Source: Diploscapter coronatus (taxonomy: Eukaryota; Nematoda; Chromadorea; Rhabditida; Rhabditidae). Taken from it: a stretch of 64,000 nucleotides of DNA. Location of the stretch: NCBI GenBank assembly GCA_964036155.1, contig OZ038422.1, positions 18,995,201 through 19,059,200 on the forward strand, written 5' to 3'. A model generated the notes under the pieces. It was not told the origin of the DNA, did not search any database, and saw only the letters and a program-made list of their open reading frames with translations. A program made the translations under genes and the position numbers. Shown here in pieces: positions 48,512 to 61,175 of this stretch. The number at the start of each line of letters is the position of its first letter. Positions within the stretch are counted from its first letter, which is position 1.

Positions 48512-51255
48512 CTAAATAACGACATAATGTTTGGTGATGCCGCATATGTCGAACAATTTGGGATGCAAATTGTCCAGAGTCAAACCATTGTCGCGCAGAT
48601 ATTCGTGGACCTAAGTATTTATCTTTAAACAATCCGATGATTATTGTTTCTATCATGCTTAAAGTATGGTTATCGTTATACATCAAATTTCACATTCTGC
48701 AAATGTAAATTGTACAAAGTGTAAAATTGAACCACAAAATAATTTGAAAATTTAGCTCCCAATTCCATTCAATAAATAAAAAATACTGATAAATTCTACC
48801 TCGAGAATAGCGGACGGTCGTTCCTTAAGCCAGTTCTCGGCCTGCGTGTAGAGTCGGGCCATTTTCAGCTCGATCGCCATTTCCATCTGTTGAATTGGGT
48901 GCCTGCAATTCAGTTGAAATTCATCAAAACCTATCCATAGAATATCAGTATTTAAAGCAATTATGATTTTAAATACAGTTTGATTAGTTTATATTGTCCA
49001 GATTTTCTTTTAATTAGGCATATTTGAGGAAGAAAAATAAAAAGAAAGCAAATTAAGTTTCTAAGAAATCAGTTAATGATAAAATGGATAAATCAGACTT
49101 CACTTGAGATATTTTTCAAAGTTATGTCCGCATTTTCGGTGTCATTTTCACTTACATAGGCAGTTCCAGAAGATAATCTTCGACAGCTCTCAGCAAAGGA
49201 ACCATGTGATAATGCTGTCCGAGGGTGACCAAACGGGGCATGTTTTTTCTGAACAATGTACCTATTGTTACCAAAAACGCTCGGAATTTGAATTCGACAT
49301 TTGATAAATTGAAATCGGAATTCTGAAATTGCTTGAATCGATTTCGATTCCTAACTATAAGAGAAAAAAACAACAACTTATTGCGCAAATTCATGATCTT
49401 GAATTGACAACTCATTATTACCTGTGAATGACAAGGCCTTCATATTTGAACGTGGCATCGAGCAGCATTTCCAAGTCAACGCCATCCAACTGCTCCACAA
49501 TTCTTCTTTCACCATCTTCCTAAAATCTTCTATTGCCTATGTGCTTATTTTGTTTCAAATTCGTCATACGAATCGCTTCCTCCAGCTTTCGAAGAGACTT
49601 CCACCGAATTCCACGAGTCTGTCAGGGTTCACAAAGTATGACTTATTCTCGCACTGAAATCAGCTATTTTAAATTGTCTACTGTCGATAGTGGATAGTAA
49701 AATGTTGCTTTGTTAATAAATTTAATCCCTGGCATAATCTTATTTCTATCATTTGCTTGACTAGAATCACAGGTGTAAGTGAAAAATGATCGGAGATTGA
49801 GAACTAGCAAATTATCACAACACCGTCTTTATTATTCCTAGTGAAGAATAATGAAAATTTTCAATTATTATCATGCAACACCATTTATAAATTATACTTT
49901 CTTTCATGAAAATCGAAACAATTAGTATTTTTGTTGAGCTTGTCTGCCAAGCTTAGGTCTCGATGATGTCATTATCTGATCCCCATGTGTTATACATGGT
50001 TGGAAAGATAATTTGTTGTAGGTGTACAACGTAGAAAAATTTGGTCGATTTTGCATTGCTAATATGCTAATTTGCGGTAAAAACTTTTCTTTCTAGGAAA
50101 ATACTAATTTTGGATATAGTTAGCAAATTAGATTTGAATTGAAATTGCATAAAAGAGTTTCAAATTAACCATTATAGAAAATGATTAAATAGAAAGCTGT
50201 TGCTATTTATCGTCTGTCGTTGATTGCTGTTTGTGTTTGAAATGGATTGATATTAGTGTTTCGAAGCCTTTGCGAAGCAAAAGCCGAGGCTCGTAGTCAA
50301 TCAAATTACCAGAACTAGCAGTTGCCTCGAGCAGTGCGGCTTTTCATAGTCGATCGCAGCCAGAAGAGACTCGATTTTGACGCCGATTGAGAGCTGACCT
50401 TGAAATCATTTTGCTATGTTTTCGGGCGATTTATGAATTATGAGCAATTACGGATTTAAATATTTCATGTACAAAAGGCAGGGTAGGGAGATGAGAGCCG
50501 AGGAGAATATTATTAGCCGGGGAATATTTCATCCGTAAAATTGTAGTAAAACCCCTAATTGATTCAATTCGTAATTTAGTAACATCCCTTTTTCTTTAGC
50601 AAAATTATAGTGCAAACAAACCAGTAAATGCCCTGACGAGTCCATTGAAGATGACCTGCTCTTCGGAGCTGTGATCGTTCCACAGCCACAGATCACGGGC
50701 TTTCTGAAGCGATAATTCAACTTGAATGGGGAAGATGAAGGCAATAGACTCACATAAATGACGTGTCCATTGACGGAGATGGAGAGCCAGGCCAGACAAT
50801 CGAATCCTCCCTCCAAGTCTTGTCGAGCAGACACAGTCACGTACAAATGATACCCGCCTGCTACCTGGTTCTTCTTAATTACGTTTCATGAATTAGTTAG
50901 GATGCAATGCAAAATAATATTGAAGATTTTCTGTAAACATTTTGTCAAGATTGGAAATTTTACATTCTGAAGATTTGAAACGTAAAAACTCGAGAATTGC
51001 AGCCCTAGCTAGGCATTCTTCAAGGCAATTGCCTCTAGTCGTTAGAAATGAGCTAGAAAATTCTATCTGCTCTTCAATATATTTTTAAAATCTAATCGCA
51101 ATTCAAAGCATTGCAAGAATTTCAAGGCTCATTTCCACCTTGTCGAGGAAAGAACTCACTCTAGCATTCAATTGGTAGAACATTGCCTGTGCTACAGGAA
51201 TCACACTGGAAGTGCTCTCCACTTTCCATCGAATCAACGTCTTTAGATCTGTCAT
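48512..51255 (-). CDS. MATH/BTB-type protein (putative cullin-3 adaptor)
   Basis: Exons 51255-51160, 50864-50754, 50703-50638, 50393-50310, 49653-49570, 49519-49422, 49248-49156, 48902-48800 and 48610-48512 sum to 834 nt (277 aa), every phase matching. The first third looks MATH-like: GGYHLYVTVSARQD, DCLAWLSISVNGHVIY, ARDLWLWNDHSSEEQVIFNG. The middle looks like a BTB fold: CSRQLLVLCENKSYFVNP, SLFESWRKRF, IVEQLDGVDLEMLLDATF and LVTLGQHYHMVPLLRAVEDYLL. The C-terminal helices (AIELKMARLYTQAENWL, LRDNGLTLDNL) fit a BACK-like extension. Nematodes have many MATH-BTB proteins acting as substrate adaptors for CUL3 ubiquitin ligases. That role here is by family. The MATH part is divergent, so BTB is the safer call. 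Confidence 0.78.
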
Positions 51256-52230
51256 CACTTTCTGAATGAACAAGCATTTCCTCTGCAATCACTACTTCAC
51301 TAAAAATAATCACTTCTGTCAAATGAAAACAGATTGTTAGCAATCTCCTTGGACAAGACCATAGAAATTTATTGGTAATTTTATTTTACGAAAATATAGA
51401 AGTTATATGTATATACGTTCGGCCTGTACAATAAAACTCATAAAATATCATGGGTGATAAAAGATGATAGGTTAGCGTTCAGTTTCAAATTTTCATGATC
51501 GATTTCACATGAATCTTATGATAACTGTACCGATATAAATATAATAAGAGAAAAGAAGGAAACCAACCCCAAGAATGCACGAAACTTCAACTAATTTTGA
51601 CTACTAACGTTTACATGGAACATCGAATTTCGAAATTCGACATATCGCTTCGAATATCCTGAGCAGCTCATAATCTACACAGACAAATGTCTGATTTGTG
51701 TTGGTTATGAAAAAGAGTTGGTTAAAAATAGAAGGCATTTGAAAACCACTCAAAAATGATCAATTTCATGGGGTTCTTAAAACAACCTTAAATCATTTCG
51801 AGCTGAACTTGTCTAAATGATCAATTAGAAAAATAGTAAAGATCAAAAGAGTTAAGTCCACCGATAAATCAGAACGATAAAGACACGAATTTGTTGTCGA
51901 ATAACTAAAAGAGTTCAAGGCTCCAATTTCTCATTTATCCTATTCTAGTGATAATATCATTTTGCAGATTGCAATTTCAGATGTTCACAATCAGCAATTT
52001 TACACATTCAATAAGCTTAATATTTTATCGCTAATTATGAATTCTCAATCGTGAAATTGCAATTTGGATTTCGTAAAGAGCGTTTTCAAAAATTTGCACA
52101 ATATGAAATAATGCGACTCCACAGGAAGAATCTTACGCCTTGAATGGAAGAATGGGAGGGACGAGTGAAGAAGCAGATGCCCGGGAAGAGGAATGTTGCC
52201 TGACTGCTCGAATGCATTTGCACGAACACA
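51256..52230. other. Intergenic region
   Basis: No gene is recognised. The BTB gene promoter and the 3' end of the AMPK beta gene (both - strand) should lie here; their spacing of about 975 bp does not suggest an operon. Confidence 0.45.
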
Positions 52231-54496
52231 TCAAATCGGCTTGTACAGCAGCGTTGTTACGTACTTCTTTCGATATCTGAAGCTCTTTTTTTTGTATATT
52301 TTATCCTTGAATTAAAAATTTTATGACCAGGGACGTGAAATTTTCGGTTTTGGTTTATTTTTGTGCTTTCTGGCGGTTTCAACAGATTATAAAATTCAAA
52401 TTTGTATGCTGATTTAGTTTCAAAAAGAAACAAAAGAAAGTGATTTTCATATACGTGCCGTTTTTATTATTATTATTTAGATATGAAAAATAAAGTTCCC
52501 TTTTTACAGAATAGTTTACCTGTGAGTGGCAGACAGAACCATTACCCCGTCCTTGATGGACAGAGCATAGAGATGATTGAGCATGACGTGGTTCGGCTCG
52601 GGTAGCACATTCGGGTCACACTGCACTGGAGTATCCTTGTTGAGAATGACTTGTAGCAGATGGGGAGGCAAGTGAGGAGGGTTGTTGGCCTTGCTGAACT
52701 CCTTCCGATCCGGGATGTCCTGGCCAAACGAACGAAGCTTTTCCAGCTCCCTAAATGGTTTATACAAGACTGTATGATGCGTTTACGGAGCTAGAAAGAG
52801 GACAAGCGAGAGGAAAAATGGACAAAACTATTCGAATTATGACTGATGCCACAAAATGTTGCATCGAGAATCTCTTCATATTCCCCAACGATGGAGAATC
52901 TGCTTCAAAGCTAAAAACAAACGATAATCAGTAGAGCAGACACACGTGGGCGAAGCGAGATGGAGAAAACATCAAGTCTTTTTATTCATTAGTGTTTTCG
53001 CTTTCAGATTTAGAGCAGATTCTCCAGTCGGTTCGAAAGTAAAAGGTTAACGATAATACGTTTATCTTATTGTGCTCACCGCTAGAATCCGTCACTGGAA
53101 AGAGCGCGCTCTAATGCAAAGGAGCACTTTCCTTTTTTCCCAATAATGAACGAAAGGAGAAATGACATTCATTTTTCATTGGAGCGCGCTCTTTCCAGCG
53201 CCAATTCTAGTGGCGAACACGATATCATTTTTCATAATGTGTAAATTTTGGAAAAAATGAGTAGAACGATTTCAAACCCAACCTGTCATTAGGAGTATCG
53301 TGACTGGGCTGTGTGTTGGGTGATCCTCGCATCACTTCTCCTGCATTCGAAGAAGCCAAGTCCTTGTCCAAAGCATCGAACACCTCAAATGAAAAACATA
53401 ATTCGAGTAAATAAGATGATGCTAACCTCAAAATCAGCTTCATCGATGAAAATCACATTGTTCTCGCCTCCCAGATTGTTTCCAGTCTTGGGTTGCGTGT
53501 CATCCACAACCCATTTCCCGTCAATGAAAAACTTGTACTCGTGCTTTCCTGAAAACCACGAATAAATTGAAATGGAAGTTGGAAAAGGAGTAAAAATAAA
53601 CGCATTTCGTTCGCAATTAAACTAATCATCAAAATATCGTTTCCAGACTTGCAAGAAAACAACTGCAATAGACTTGTAAATTCTCAAGCCCGCATAAACG
53701 AAATACTGTCTTTTCGAGAGACAGAAAGAAGACATGCTCTTTTCTTCTCTCGATAAGATACGCTATTCCGTTCATGAGAGCACCCGTGGGTTTGAAAGTT
53801 TACAAGTCTGGACGACTACAGTTCAGTGAAGTTGCAGTGGGAAGTTTCAGAAAAAGTTGCAAGTCTAATCGTTTCCTTGATCGATAAAAAAAGTTTACAA
53901 AAATCATACCGGGAGTTAAATCGAGAATAGTGGAGAAGTCGTTCTGCGATTTGACTAAAGGAATTCTCGACTGCCAGTCGTCCCAAGATCCGCAGATTTG
54001 CACGTTTCGAGGAAAACTAAAACTTGGCAAAATGAAAAGTGAAATTAGGAAAAATATACTTTGTATTGTTGCATGTCCATCTGAAGACAACAGGCATTTC
54101 ACTTGTCTCGGAGAACTGTACATTTGGAGAGACGTCGGATTTGGCTATTTTTACCTGGAATAATTGTTCGGTTGAAGACGAAAATTTAATAATGCTAAAA
54201 CGCGCTTTACTCAAAAAGTTTCTCAGGATGAAGTTCTTCGGTAATACAAAATAAAATTTCCCATTTTTTTCGAAAATAGAACGGATGAAATATTCGAGGA
54301 AATTCTTACAGAAACAGGGCATCCGTCCTCGTTGCTGGAGGAGTACATCTGCTGATTGCCGCTGATGTTCCGTATTCGCTGACCTGTAACCAAGTCAATT
54401 TGAAATGTTGAGCATTTTAAGATTCATACCGGCAGTCCCCTCCCCAGGTCGTTCCCGTTTGCTGTTGTTGAGGCCCCCAGGTTGATTGTTGCCCAT
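52231..54496 (-). CDS. AMP-activated protein kinase beta subunit
   Basis: This is the scaffold subunit of the AMPK energy sensor. Exons 54496-54430, 54383-54310, 54115-54060, 54016-53910, 53548-53427, 53383-53283, 52750-52520 and 52276-52231 sum to 804 nt (267 aa), close to other AMPK beta proteins. The start MGNNQ gives an N-terminal Gly for myristoylation, as in known beta subunits. The carbohydrate-binding module (CBM48) shows MPVVFRWTCNN, QICGSWDDWQSRIPLV, EYKFFIDGKWVVDD and NNVIFIDEADFEVFD. The C-terminal alpha/gamma-binding domain shows PPHLPPHLLQVILN, LPEPNHVMLNHLYAL and YRKKYVTTLLYKPI. The frame stays open upstream of the chosen ATG (SCNQTDR precedes it) behind an acceptor at about 54587, so a longer isoform is possible. 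Confidence 0.96.
53074..53222. repeat. About 149-bp palindromic MITE in an AMPK beta intron
   Basis: The arms containing CTGGAAAGAGCGCGCTC and GAGCGCGCTCTTTCCAG are perfectly complementary at the core and extend outward through CTAGAATT to about 45 bp with mismatches. Confidence 0.75.
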
Positions 54497-56504
54497 TCTG
54501 TCTGTCTGATTGCAACTCCTGCCCTGTTCTGCACTGCCTCTACCTGTCCCTGTCTCTTCTACAGCTGCTTTCTCTGAGAGCTCCTGAAATCCAGTAAAAG
54601 CGTTACGAATTTTCTCAAAACCCGAAATGAAAAAAATGATATCGATTGGAAGAAAAGAGCAGCGCACACACAAACTCTATCTCTTTCTCTCGAACAGAGA
54701 AACAGAAAAGAGACCTCCACATAAGGCAGAAAGGGCACATGTCATTGCGTCTCTGGACTAAATCAAATATCAAATAAATGCAAAACTAAAACTAGGCAGA
54801 GAGGGTGAAGAGATGGCAGAAATAGAGGAGAGAAACTGTCAAATGACACTCGTCATTCCACGCTCACATGCTGCCCACAAAATAATCGACCCAATCAAAA
54901 TCGATCGCTGAAATTGTTTTGAAAGGGAGAGATTGATAAAATGCGTGAGGTAAACAAGTCGACTCACAATTTTGAAGCGAGGCACGTGCGTTGAGTTCGG
55001 GGGAAAGGGGCGAAGGAGCCGGTGGTCGGGTTTTAGACCCGTCAGAGGAGCTATTCGAGTTGGCTGCAGGCAGAGGAGTGGAGAGGATCGAGACGAGAAA
55101 TAGAAGGGATGAAGGGCAGAGGACGTGAGGAAAAAAACAAAATGACGAGTGCGATGGGAAGATGGGAGAAGAGGAGTGAAGACGCAGTTGCAAAAAGACG
55201 AAGAAAGAAATCGTCACAGAAAATGGCGTTTTTTTTTTCTTTTTCTTTTTTGAACTTGAAACTGTATAAAAATAGAACTAACGCTTGAAAAGGAGCCAAT
55301 TATTGCGCGTTCGATTGGAAACAGCACGAATGAATAAACAATTAATTCAAAATTATGCAATTTTCATCGACAAATATAAACATAAAAGTGGGAAAATTAA
55401 GTTTATCCAATTTTTCAATTTCGAAATCTGACCACTTCGTGCAGTGTTAGATAATATTTTCGTCCATAAAGATCAACTCGGATTATCAAGGATCGACAAT
55501 AGTCCATTCAAAACATTAAGTGAAAGATTTAGCTTAGGAAAATCAGCTTCAACCAATAGTATTTTGCAATACAGCGATATAAAATAATAACCAAAGACCT
55601 TATATCGTGAGGATCAGCTTGCTAAAAGACTTTACACGTCAAAAATATAAAATACAGTCGTAAATTACATCGAAAGTTAGATTTTAAACATGCTGATGAA
55701 CATTAGAATCTTAGAGTTGATCATCCGATTAGGAAATTTATAACGGACGTGTAAATTTTTCGATTTAGACTTGCGAAACTAATATAACCAGGCGTATACT
55801 CCTTGAAATTTTCGATGTACGATGAAATTGATCTATCACTTTCTCTTGAATCTTCGGTTCTCATCACACAGACAATCGTCAAAATGACCTCATCCATTCG
55901 ACCTAATCAAGCAACGTTAACTTCTTGATGATTTCCGCGAGTGCTGTTGCATCACATCTTCATCCAGAAGATCTGCATTAGCAGGTTTGGATGTCCTTCC
56001 CCAGCGTTATCCCTTCCTCTCCTCTCTTCCTCCTCATGTCTGCGCTCGCTGACTGTCCCAATTTTGCGGTTTGAATCGAATACGCATAGCGCGATCGACT
56101 GAAGAATCGAATCTCCCTTCCTTTCTATCTGCATCCTTTTTATGGCTTCTTTTCTTTCGATACTTTCCTATTTTCAAGTAGAAGTTTCCCATCGAATTCC
56201 CTGTCGAGTCCATGGAATTCGATGATCCAACTTATTATCATCCGTGCTTAATGACTCATGTTGAGGTTGAATTAATTCAGAGTTGCGGTTGAACATTGAA
56301 ACGTCAGATCCATATCTCGAGGGATATATCTGACATCCGACTGCTTGTGAGTTGAATGGACGAACAGGGAGAAGTCCGTTGTAGGACAAGGGAAAAGGAG
56401 CAAAAAGGGGTAATGGAATTCCGACCGAAACACTTTGAGGATCGAGATTCGCTGCTGACGTGAGAATGAAGGTCTTTAATCTTCGATAATCAATAATCCT
56501 TCAG
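54497..56504. other. Region between AMPK beta and the acyltransferase
   Basis: The genes diverge. The half next to AMPK beta is purine/pyrimidine-skewed and may contain its leader exon. An N-terminal exon of the acyltransferase probably lies in 55.9-56.5 kb, because its first recognised exon begins after an acceptor and lacks the usual cytosolic N-terminus, but I could not choose one with confidence. Confidence 0.4.
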
Positions 56505-56508
56505 CGTC

Positions 56509-58899
56509 ATGTACCGACAAAACAATTCCTCCATAGTGTTTCATGTGTTTTGCGGCATCTTCATACTTTTCTTCCTAAGAGCCTGCATCGACGACATCTT
56601 TGTGCATAAAATGTAGGATTCTCCCCTAATTACCTCAAAGGCAACACTCTGTAGGCCACTTTATCACACGTGGCTGATTTGGTGGAATTTCGCCTATTTC
56701 ATCCCGACGATGTTCGTTTGGACTCTAATGTTCCTGTCAACATTATGTCTCTATGCCGGATACAAGCACTGGGCTTATCAGGCAGTCAAAGGGGATTCTT
56801 CGGGTTCAGAAGTAATATTTTTCTTAAATACTATAATATTGATTGTTTGATATTCAAGAAGTTCGTCGTCGCTGCCTACATCTTCTATCAGATTTGCTTC
56901 TTCTATTATCCACTCAGATTCTTATTCAACTGGCAGCTCAACTGCGCCTGCTCATTCATAATCACATGCGAAACGGTAAGAATCTTTCAAACCTTCAAAG
57001 TTTAGTTCCTATTCAACAGACCAGAATCGCAATGAAGATGCATTCGTTCGTCCGAGAGAATTGGCAACGAGCTTTGCAAATTCGAAGCGGAAACACTGAT
57101 ATGGTTGGACCGAACAATTCTTCTCCATATCCAACTCATTAGTTTTAGACATTTCCGACGGTAAAGCAATTCCTGTACTATCAATTCTGTCCAACATTCA
57201 TCTACAGAGACGAGTATCCAATGTTAGTTTCTCAACTTCCAAAAAACGATAGAATATAAACATAAAAACATTAGAAATTAGTCTTGCCTCGATCTTTCCT
57301 AATTCTAAAATGAAACGCTACAAATCGTCTGGATAGTCAAATATGAATCATCACCCACTTTTATAGGCGATCAACCCGTTGCCTGAAGACCGCTGGAATT
57401 TATTTTGTGCAGATTCTGTGCCTCATCGAATTCGTCAATCTCGCGTTCACTCAATATGTGTTCCCATGGCTATCATCCCAAGATGTTAGTTGCTTCATCA
57501 TTACTCTCTAGTAATTCATTGTGACAAATTTAGTATCGCACAATTCCAGTATCTACCATAACGTTATCCCTATTCGCTGGCATTCTACCAGGCATTATCT
57601 GTCTATTGTGCCTATTCTACGGACTTCTGCATTGTTGGCTCAACATCTTCTCGGAATTGATGTACTTCGGAGATCGGCGATTCTACGCAGTATTTCCCAT
57701 TAAGTCTTTCAAAACTAATCAAGCTTACTCAGAACTGGTGGGAATCCGAAAATATGGCAGAGTATTACCGAAATTGGAATTTGGTCGTGCATGATTGGCT
57801 TTACGCTTATATTTTCAGGTTCAGAACATTTTCTATCACGTTCCAACTGTCAGAGATCTCAATTTCTCGTGAAAAGTTTTGTTAGCTAAAATCGAAGGTG
57901 AGACGGAATTCCAACTTCAGCTCTGGCGTTTCGCGTCAACTCCGATACCGATTTTGACCTTTCAAAATTCAATTCCGTTTCACCCTGGCTAAAATCTGAT
58001 CTGGTAGAAAATGCTTCTTTGAACATGTGACTTCAGGGACATATCAAATGTAAGCAAAATAATATTCTATACAAATTTAATTACAAATATTTTATAGCTG
58101 GTAGGAGGAAAGAAAGGGCGACAAATGGGACAGCTGGTCGTTTTCTTCATCAGCGCTTTCGTCCACGAGTACTGGTTCGGAGTTGCGTTCAGATGCTTCT
58201 ACCCAATCATGTTTATTTTATATTTCATCTGTGGAGGCTAGTATGGCTTTTTGATACGATTTTATAATTATTATTCCGAATCAAATGAGAGAGAAAGAAA
58301 TGCTCATGATCTTTCTTTCGAAACAAAAGTTCGTCGTAAAAAATCTGGTCAAACCTTTTCTTATGTCAAAGATTGAGGGACTTATGAGTTCTCCAACATT
58401 CTCCGATATCAATTTACCGTCCTTCTAAAAAGTTATTGGGAATTGGTCGAAAACAATGAATACTACTTTCAGGCATCTTCTTCTCGTTGTCCAGATTCAT
58501 TCAAAATAAAAGTGTCTGGAATGTAGCACTTTGGTTCAATCTTCTTATAGGTAGGTAATCATTATGTCCTATTGTGAAGCAGGGATGCACGATGAAGTGG
58601 CCTTCTGCACTAGTTATCCTCAAGTTACTTTTGTAGAAGTTACCCTCTTTTTTCTCTTCCCCACTATATTTCTCAGAAAAGAGGGCAAACTTTTACAAAA
58701 GGGTAAGAGTAATTCGAGGGTAACTAGTGGAAGAGGCCTTGATGATTCAAGAATATTAAATAAGTCTTCTAAATCTCCAGGTACGGGTATGTTCATATCG
58801 TTTTACGGACAAGAGTGGTATGCGAGAAGATCTCACTGTCTGCCCTATTCGAATTCAGTCGTCGATGCTCTACTTCCCCGACACTGGACCTGTTACTAG
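56509..58899 (+). CDS. Membrane-bound O-acyltransferase, ACAT/DGAT1 group
   Basis: The enzyme should transfer a fatty acyl group from acyl-CoA to a sterol or diacylglycerol in the ER. Exons 56509-56612, 56655-56811, 56859-56975, 57020-57103, 57149-57222, 57367-57484, 57534-57689, 57733-57818, 58037-58049, 58098-58236, 58473-58550 and 58781-58899 sum to 1245 nt (414 aa). Diagnostic motifs are MKMHSFVREN, FCPTFIYRDEYP, MYFGDRRFYANWWESEN (family FYxDWWN), and FFISAFVHEYWFG with the catalytic His. The end is FYGQEWYARRSHC and LLPRHWTCY. HSFVREN and the YRDxYP block favour the sterol O-acyltransferase (ACAT) side. A 13-nt micro-exon encodes part of RDISN, and the next-to-last intron but one starts with GC (58237). 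The N-terminus is probably incomplete. AATAAA follows at 58928. Confidence 0.92.
58591..58745. repeat. Palindromic element in an acyltransferase intron
   Basis: The long imperfect arms include GCACTAGTTATCCTC / GAGGGTAACTAGTGG and TACCCTC / GAGGGCA around a loop. It fills most of the last intron. Confidence 0.7.
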
Positions 58900-60874
58900 A
58901 TCAATCGTTTAGTTTAGCTATTTTATCAATAAACGTTTTCGAAAGGAAAATCACTCAAAGCACATATAAAAAGTAAGAGAGGAAAATGTTTCGTAAAATC
59001 GAGGATTGTCTGCTTCGGAAACTCTGACTTCGAATATTCGTATCGGCAGCTACTATATGACGAGACGCTATAGCTAGAGAGTGCAAATTCCGCCCATTCT
59101 GTGAAGTGAATTCAAGGAAAGCAATTTCGTTAAACTTTTGAAAAATTTTGCGGGGCGATTTTTTTCTTATTCTTTTCATTACTAGATACAGGCTTAGGGA
59201 ACATTTTTTGCTTTCGGAACATGTCTCCGAAGCACGAATTGGGCTGATTAAAACGTACAGCAAAGTTTCCAAATCGTTCGTTTGAGCCTTGCAGGTCTCA
59301 TCATTTCCTCAAGCTGAATATAAAAGAGATTCTTTCTGGTTATTTTGAGCAAAAAATTTCATAAAATTCGGTCAAGACGTGCCCAAAAATCATTTTTGCT
59401 GAAACAACGCAATACAAAACTATTTGGTACTTGTTTAATAGATTTTTGCACTCAAATTGCAGAATGAGCGTGGCCTATCATCTTGGAAATAATAAAAACC
59501 ATAGAAGCTTTCGAATTTTCCAGAAACAAGTAAAGAAATTCAAATAAACATCCTTACAAAGCCGTTCTCTTTGAAATAGCCCTTGCTATTGTATTTAAAG
59601 GCAAGACACGCTTTTCTCCTTGCGAAAATCGCCAAACAAAAAGAGGTTTTCGAATATCATCTGCCGAAATTCATATCTTTGGTTACACTGATCCGATTTA
59701 CATACGGCTTCTTGCTATAAGCTTGATTAGCCCATCAGATTTTGGGAGAAATACTTTCATAACTGTCTTCACATCGCAAATATCACTTGCGCTCTCTAAT
59801 CATATATAGCAATTTGGCATATTGACTAGAAGGCTGGCATTTTTTATTTTGTACTTAGATTTACAGATATAATTTATTTATGAACTAGACTTATCGCAAG
59901 AATATTTTATGAGATAATATTTTTTAAAGATCATTCACTGAGGTTAGAAATTAGACATTTATTATGCAGTTGCAGTTATATTTTGATTCGGCGATGAATG
60001 ATTCTGATTACTGCGATTGACCGCGGACGTCAAAGGTTTCAATCTACTGTTCCTCCTGAAATTCATGATATCCAAACAATGACGGCATAGACAGCACGTT
60101 TTTTGTTACAAAATGACGGCATGATTTTTCAGCAAGCCTTATCTATCTTTCTCTATTCTCATCTAACCCTATACCCTATTTTGTTGAGCTGAGACTGCAG
60201 AATATTCGATTTATCGAAGATTGATTGAAAGTAACAAAAATTCGAAAGTTCTGCGAAGAAAACAATGCATATATTCCGCCATTAATTGAAAAATCGACCT
60301 GTCATATTGTAGAAAAATGTGCCGTCCTGTCATCATTTTTAAACAGCCGAAATTCATAATTAAAATTAAGAAAAACATTGTTGACAAATTTTCTTTATCG
60401 TCGTCGGGCTCAAACAATTTTGAGATTTAAAAGTATTCGAATTAACTCTTGCAAAAAGGTTAAATTAACATCATGAAATTCATGTCAGCTGAATTAAGAA
60501 TTACGCAATTAACATCTAGAAATTAGCCACTTTTTATATTATAATTTCATACATTTTCGAGAAATATTGTCTAATGGCTTGGCATCGTTCCGGACTAGCA
60601 ATTATAAACGAAAGTGGCATAGTTATGCACGACAGGTATACATCGAATACTCGTGAAATTATAAAAGCATTCATAGTTAAAGTATCACCCATGATCGACG
60701 CTTAAATCTTTGTTTCATTACGAACACGCTTTAAATTATTACCATGATATAAGCATATGAATACTGACGAGATGATCGTTGATGTCTAAATTAATTTTTA
60801 TGACTATTTCTGTATATGAAATAATTATATAATTTCAAATATCGTAAATTAAATCACTCAATAGAAAAATGAAT
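58900..60874. other. Intergenic region, largely one MITE
   Basis: Besides the acyltransferase polyadenylation signal (58928-58933) and the 720-bp element described separately, I see no supported gene. Open frames here are short and AT-rich. Confidence 0.5.
59077..59796. repeat. 720-bp MITE, GAGRGCGCAAG family, TA-flanked
   Basis: The left end is TA-GAGAGTGCAAATTCC and the right end CACTTGCGCTCTC-TA. It is the longest member of the five-copy family and might be closest to a parental element, but no transposase frame is visible. Confidence 0.7.
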
Positions 60875-61162
60875 TTAGTTGCACTGGCAGTAACCCCCAT
60901 CCACAAAATGGGTGTATGTCACTGTGGACCAAAGATTTTGGTGCGCAATGACTGTTCCGTTTATCATCTTTGGATTAAAGTGTTTCGTAAATCTTTTTCT
61001 CACTGATCTCAATTTCAATATCATTTCTTTGAAAATGTTATAAGCACGATAAATTAGAGTTGAATTGATATTCGTAAAAAGCCCAGTTAAAAAGTTAAGC
61101 CTTAAAGGGTATCCCGGATCAGGTTTTGCATCCTGTCCGTGATGTCCGAGTTTAACAGCCAA
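60875..61162 (-). CDS. Unassigned 95-codon open frame behind a receptor gene
   Basis: The frame begins without an ATG (FDLLAVKLGHHGQDAKP upstream part) 13 nt after the stop of the receptor at 61176-63332 and on the same strand. It runs through GYPLRLNFLTGLF, IYRAYNIFKEMI and INGTVIAHQNLWSTV to GGYCQCN and a stop. Composition is protein-like, but no family is recognised and no initiator or acceptor in phase was found, although an AG (at 61176-61177) lies just before it. It may be a C-terminal exon, a separate gene lacking its start, or chance. Confidence 0.3.
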   Translation of the reverse strand: MAVKLGHHGQDAKPDPGYPLRLNFLTGLFTNINSTLIYRAYNIFKEMILKLRSVRKRFTKHFNPKMINGTVIAHQNLWSTVTYTHFVDGGYCQCN

Positions 61163-61175
61163 GAGGTCAAATAAA

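Noticed and set aside
50529..50846. 105-codon continuous - strand frame across the MATH-like exons
   Set aside because: A 52-nt intron (50704-50753) with consensus ends switches to the frame with ARDLWLWNDHSSEEQ, which fits the rest of the gene in phase.
55952..56389. Minus strand frames of 60 and 71 codons near the acyltransferase start
   Set aside because: One starts only at TTG, neither has motifs, and the region more likely holds the missing 5' exon of the + strand acyltransferase.
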